Below are positions 25,240 to 27,052 of a stretch of 27,052 nucleotides of DNA, in pieces. Below the pieces are notes generated by a model. That model ran no database searches and was not told the DNA's origin. It worked only from the letters and a program-made list of their open reading frames with translations. The stretch lies in NCBI GenBank assembly GCA_016722295.1, contig JADKGL010000009.1:1-27052 (forward strand), in the 5' to 3' direction. Source of the stretch: Saprospiraceae bacterium (GTDB taxonomy: Bacteria > Bacteroidota > Bacteroidia > Chitinophagales > Saprospiraceae). Every line of letters begins with the position of its first letter. Positions within the stretch are counted from its first letter, which is position 1. Both the position numbers and the translations under genes were made by a program.

Positions 25240-25914
25240 TTAGGCGTTCGGGCTTTCATTGTCGATAAGTTTTTCAATCAATTTGTATAAATTTGTCCCA
25301 ATAGATTTTGGATAGTCCTCTTCTAAAATGTCGTTTGATTTTGCTCTTTCAATTGCAGTTTTAGTCAAAGGGAGATAAATATTCGGATTTGGTCTTTTGT
25401 TATATCCTCTGTCACCACCTTGTAGTTGTGCAACTAAAATATCAATGTAATTTTTGTTGCCAATTTTTGCATTTTCAAAAATCAATGCTTGCTCTTCATC
25501 CGTAAATTCTGATAAGTTCTTTAAATGGAATACCAACCATATTTCAAAACAAGGATTACTCATTGCAAGATAAAAGTTTTCTTCCTTTTTACATTCTTTA
25601 ACTAAGTCATCAAAATTGAGTTTATGAATGCTTTCCCAATCATCTCTATCTATAATCAACCAAAATTCATCACTAATTTTGAAGCCGTATTCTTTCTTAG
25701 CCCAATTAAGCAATTTTTTCACGCTAAAAGGATCTGAACCTTTGTCTTTAGGTCTTTTTAGAGAAACAATTTCAATAAGTCCATTATTGTTGAAATATAC
25801 AGAAGCTCTGAAGTCTTGAAAATATTTTTTCTCTGTCACCGTTCCTTCATATGAGAGAACAAACAATTTTTCAGCATCAATGTGCCCACCTTGTCTGATT
25901 AATGGAATTGGTTC
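25240..25914 (-). CDS. rloB: RloB-family protein (TOPRIM-like, AbiLii type); start uncertain
   Basis: About 225 residues with the upstream segment included. RloB domain with TOPRIM-like residues: Glu in VLSYEGTVTEKKYFQDF, and Asp-x-Asp in FWLIIDRDDWESI. These are followed by the family segment AMSNPCFEIWLVFHLK. It is presumed to be the nuclease partner of an AAA ATPase in RloAB/AbiL phage-defence pairs. The frame is open back to 25914 with coding-like residues EPIPLIRQGGHIDAEK. There it meets TGA (25915-25917), then CCA and an ATG (25921-25923) placed 2 bases after the ATPase stop. Either the TGA is an error, or the start lies at ATG-AGA (25919) with two bases lost; the TTG at 25866 alone would truncate the domain. 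Confidence 0.85.
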   Translation of the reverse strand, partial: EPIPLIRQGGHIDAEKLFVLSYEGTVTEKKYFQDFRASVYFNNNGLIEIVSLKRPKDKGSDPFSVKKLLNWAKKEYGFKISDEFWLIIDRDDWESIHKLNFDDLVKECKKEENFYLAMSNPCFEIWLVFHLKNLSEFTDEEQALIFENAKIGNKNYIDILVAQLQGGDRGYNKRPNPNIYLPLTKTAIERAKSNDILEEDYPKSIGTNLYKLIEKLIDNESPNA

Positions 25915-25925
25915 TCATGGCATAA

Positions 25926-27052
25926 CTAACCATTATTAAATGGTAAAACAGTTAATTTGTTCCTGTTGCCAAGTTTAGGTATTCCTTTATAACGTCCTAA
26001 AAGATAGTCTCTCCGAACTTCTTTATCAAATCTAATATTGTAATCTTCTAGCGAATGTAAATGACTTATTCCCTGCTTGTCTTTAACCGCAAACCAGATT
26101 TCATCTTTACGTAAAAGCTTCTGAGTTAATAATGTTGACTCGTGGCTTGCAACAATAAATTGGCTATTGATATCATCGCATTTTGACAAAAGGAAATCAA
26201 ATAAATCATAAATTAAATTAGGATGTAAACTTCGTTCCATTTCATCTACAATGAATACGTTGCCTCCTTTGAAAAAATCAATAATCAATGGAATTAAATC
26301 CATAATTCTCCTTGTTCCATCAGATTCATCTTTCAAATCAAATAGTTCAAATGTTCCTCCAATTACTTTATGCTTAGTTTTTAGAAGTTTTGCTTCTAAT
26401 TCGTTTTCTTTACTTTTAGTTATTATATAATATTTATCATCTTGAGGATTAGATAAAAAAGCACCTTTTTTTTCTGATTTCTCACTCAATAAATCATTTT
26501 TAATGTCCTCTTTAACCTCATTTGGCACATCTACTTTATTGAAATCGATTTCTTTAAAATCAATACCATCAATGCCTGTGTCAAAATAATCAAGCATTTC
26601 GGTAAATAATTTTTGTAAATCTGTATTTTCAAGCAATTCGAACTTTTTACCAATGTTTTTTGAGTTTGGATAAATAACAGTCAGAGCATTTTGAAACCAA
26701 TCAATAATATTTAGTATATCAGAAATTTCACTTACGTTTTCAGTCACATTAGTATTTCTTATTTGGGTTAAGAACAATTGATTTCTAGGTGTGCCTTTCG
26801 CAGTAAATTCAATGAACTGAATTTCTTCTTTTTTATTTTTTTTGCTCAAAAATGTTAAATCAAAATGATTCGAGTTTGTTCTCTCGAATATTTTTGTTTC
26901 TGATTTTTTATTTATTTCAAATAGCCATTCTTCAATAATTTCTTTTGAGTTAAATATAAATCCGTATGCGTAATTTTTATTCTTGTGTTGAATTTCATAT
27001 TCAATCCTAGATTTATCCTTAACCGATTTTTTATCTAACTTGAAAACATCAA
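25926..27052 (-). CDS. AAA family ATPase, RloA/AbiLi type (N-terminus outside window)
   Basis: The last 375 residues or so are in the window. The frame stays open to the right edge (YEIQHKNKNYAYGFIFNSKE near the edge), so the TTG at 26849 is not the start. Visible ATPase parts: SDGTRRIMDLIPLIIDFFKG (signature-like), Walker B in VFIVDEMERSLHP, and the switch His in QFIVASHESTLLTQKLL. The end is RRDYLLGRYKGIPKLG. This matches AAA_15/AAA_21 ABC-type ATPases that pair with RloB. Walker A must lie beyond the window. Its stop is 2 bases from the ATG of the RloB gene, so the two are one operon. Confidence 0.9.
   Translation of the reverse strand, partial: DVFKLDKKSVKDKSRIEYEIQHKNKNYAYGFIFNSKEIIEEWLFEINKKSETKIFERTNSNHFDLTFLSKKNKKEEIQFIEFTAKGTPRNQLFLTQIRNTNVTENVSEISDILNIIDWFQNALTVIYPNSKNIGKKFELLENTDLQKLFTEMLDYFDTGIDGIDFKEIDFNKVDVPNEVKEDIKNDLLSEKSEKKGAFLSNPQDDKYYIITKSKENELEAKLLKTKHKVIGGTFELFDLKDESDGTRRIMDLIPLIIDFFKGGNVFIVDEMERSLHPNLIYDLFDFLLSKCDDINSQFIVASHESTLLTQKLLRKDEIWFAVKDKQGISHLHSLEDYNIRFDKEVRRDYLLGRYKGIPKLGNRNKLTVLPFNNG

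Noticed and set aside
25239..25245. Integron attC core (gttaggc, reading gcctaac on minus, overlapping the RloB stop)
   Set aside because: The seven-base core is present, but no matching opposite R-box or attC-like fold was found, and the other repeat copy at 24337-24395 lacks it.

Overview
The window is AT-rich and almost every gene lies on the minus strand. It looks like a Bacteroidota chromosome. The signs are a type IX secretion (T9SS) C-terminal sorting domain, an ECF sigma factor followed by a membrane-anchored beta-barrel protein, promoter boxes of the Bacteroidota type (TTTG, 19 bases, TAnnTTTG; the best is at 8618-8648), and no visible Shine-Dalgarno sequences. A Chitinophagia- or Saprospiria-like lineage would fit, but the genus cannot be read from the sequence.

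Layout. (1) 1-3991, minus: ECF sigma factor, a presumed anti-sigma/beta-barrel protein, an MbnP-like copper-associated protein with a T9SS tail, and a di-haem MauG/MbnH-type cytochrome c peroxidase that leaves the window. They probably form one operon. (2) 4539-5539, plus: a quinone oxidoreductase-like MDR enzyme, with decayed coding traces upstream. (3) 5572-6943: a Y1 (HUH) transposase embedded in many small palindromes of three types, including a tandemly duplicated block and a remnant of a second transposase copy. (4) 6979-10456, minus: small soluble genes (YdeI/OmdA-like, VOC, DUF2200, a lipoprotein alpha/beta hydrolase, a KOW protein, an acyl-CoA thioesterase). (5) 11296-17661, minus: a complete tripartite RND efflux operon preceded by a small unknown membrane-anchored protein. 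(6) 17987-21116, minus: a small membrane protein, SRPBCC, cupin, DUF1801, and a broken DUF1016/YhcG nuclease gene. (7) 21565-24141, minus: a tight ion-transport operon (K+ channel, bestrophin, ZIP transporter) with a small ORF in front. (8) 24337-25239: two unknown small genes between two copies of a 60-base repeat. (9) 25240-27052, minus: an RloB-family TOPRIM-like protein and its AAA ATPase partner, a RloAB/AbiL-type phage-defence pair cut by the window edge.

A recurrent oddity affects the whole window. At least six conserved genes (peroxidase, MbnP, MDR, RND pump, DUF1016, ZIP) have reading frames broken by single-base changes, mostly one base missing from a homopolymer. This pattern fits long-read consensus error better than true decay, so I give merged coordinates and state each break. 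The DUF1016 nonsense codon and the RloB start are different in kind.

The most interesting parts are the palindrome/transposase cluster, the sigma-controlled MbnP-peroxidase pair with a T9SS tail, the two-channel plus ZIP operon, and the repeat-bounded small gene pair next to the RloAB defence locus. No tRNA, rRNA or CRISPR array was seen.
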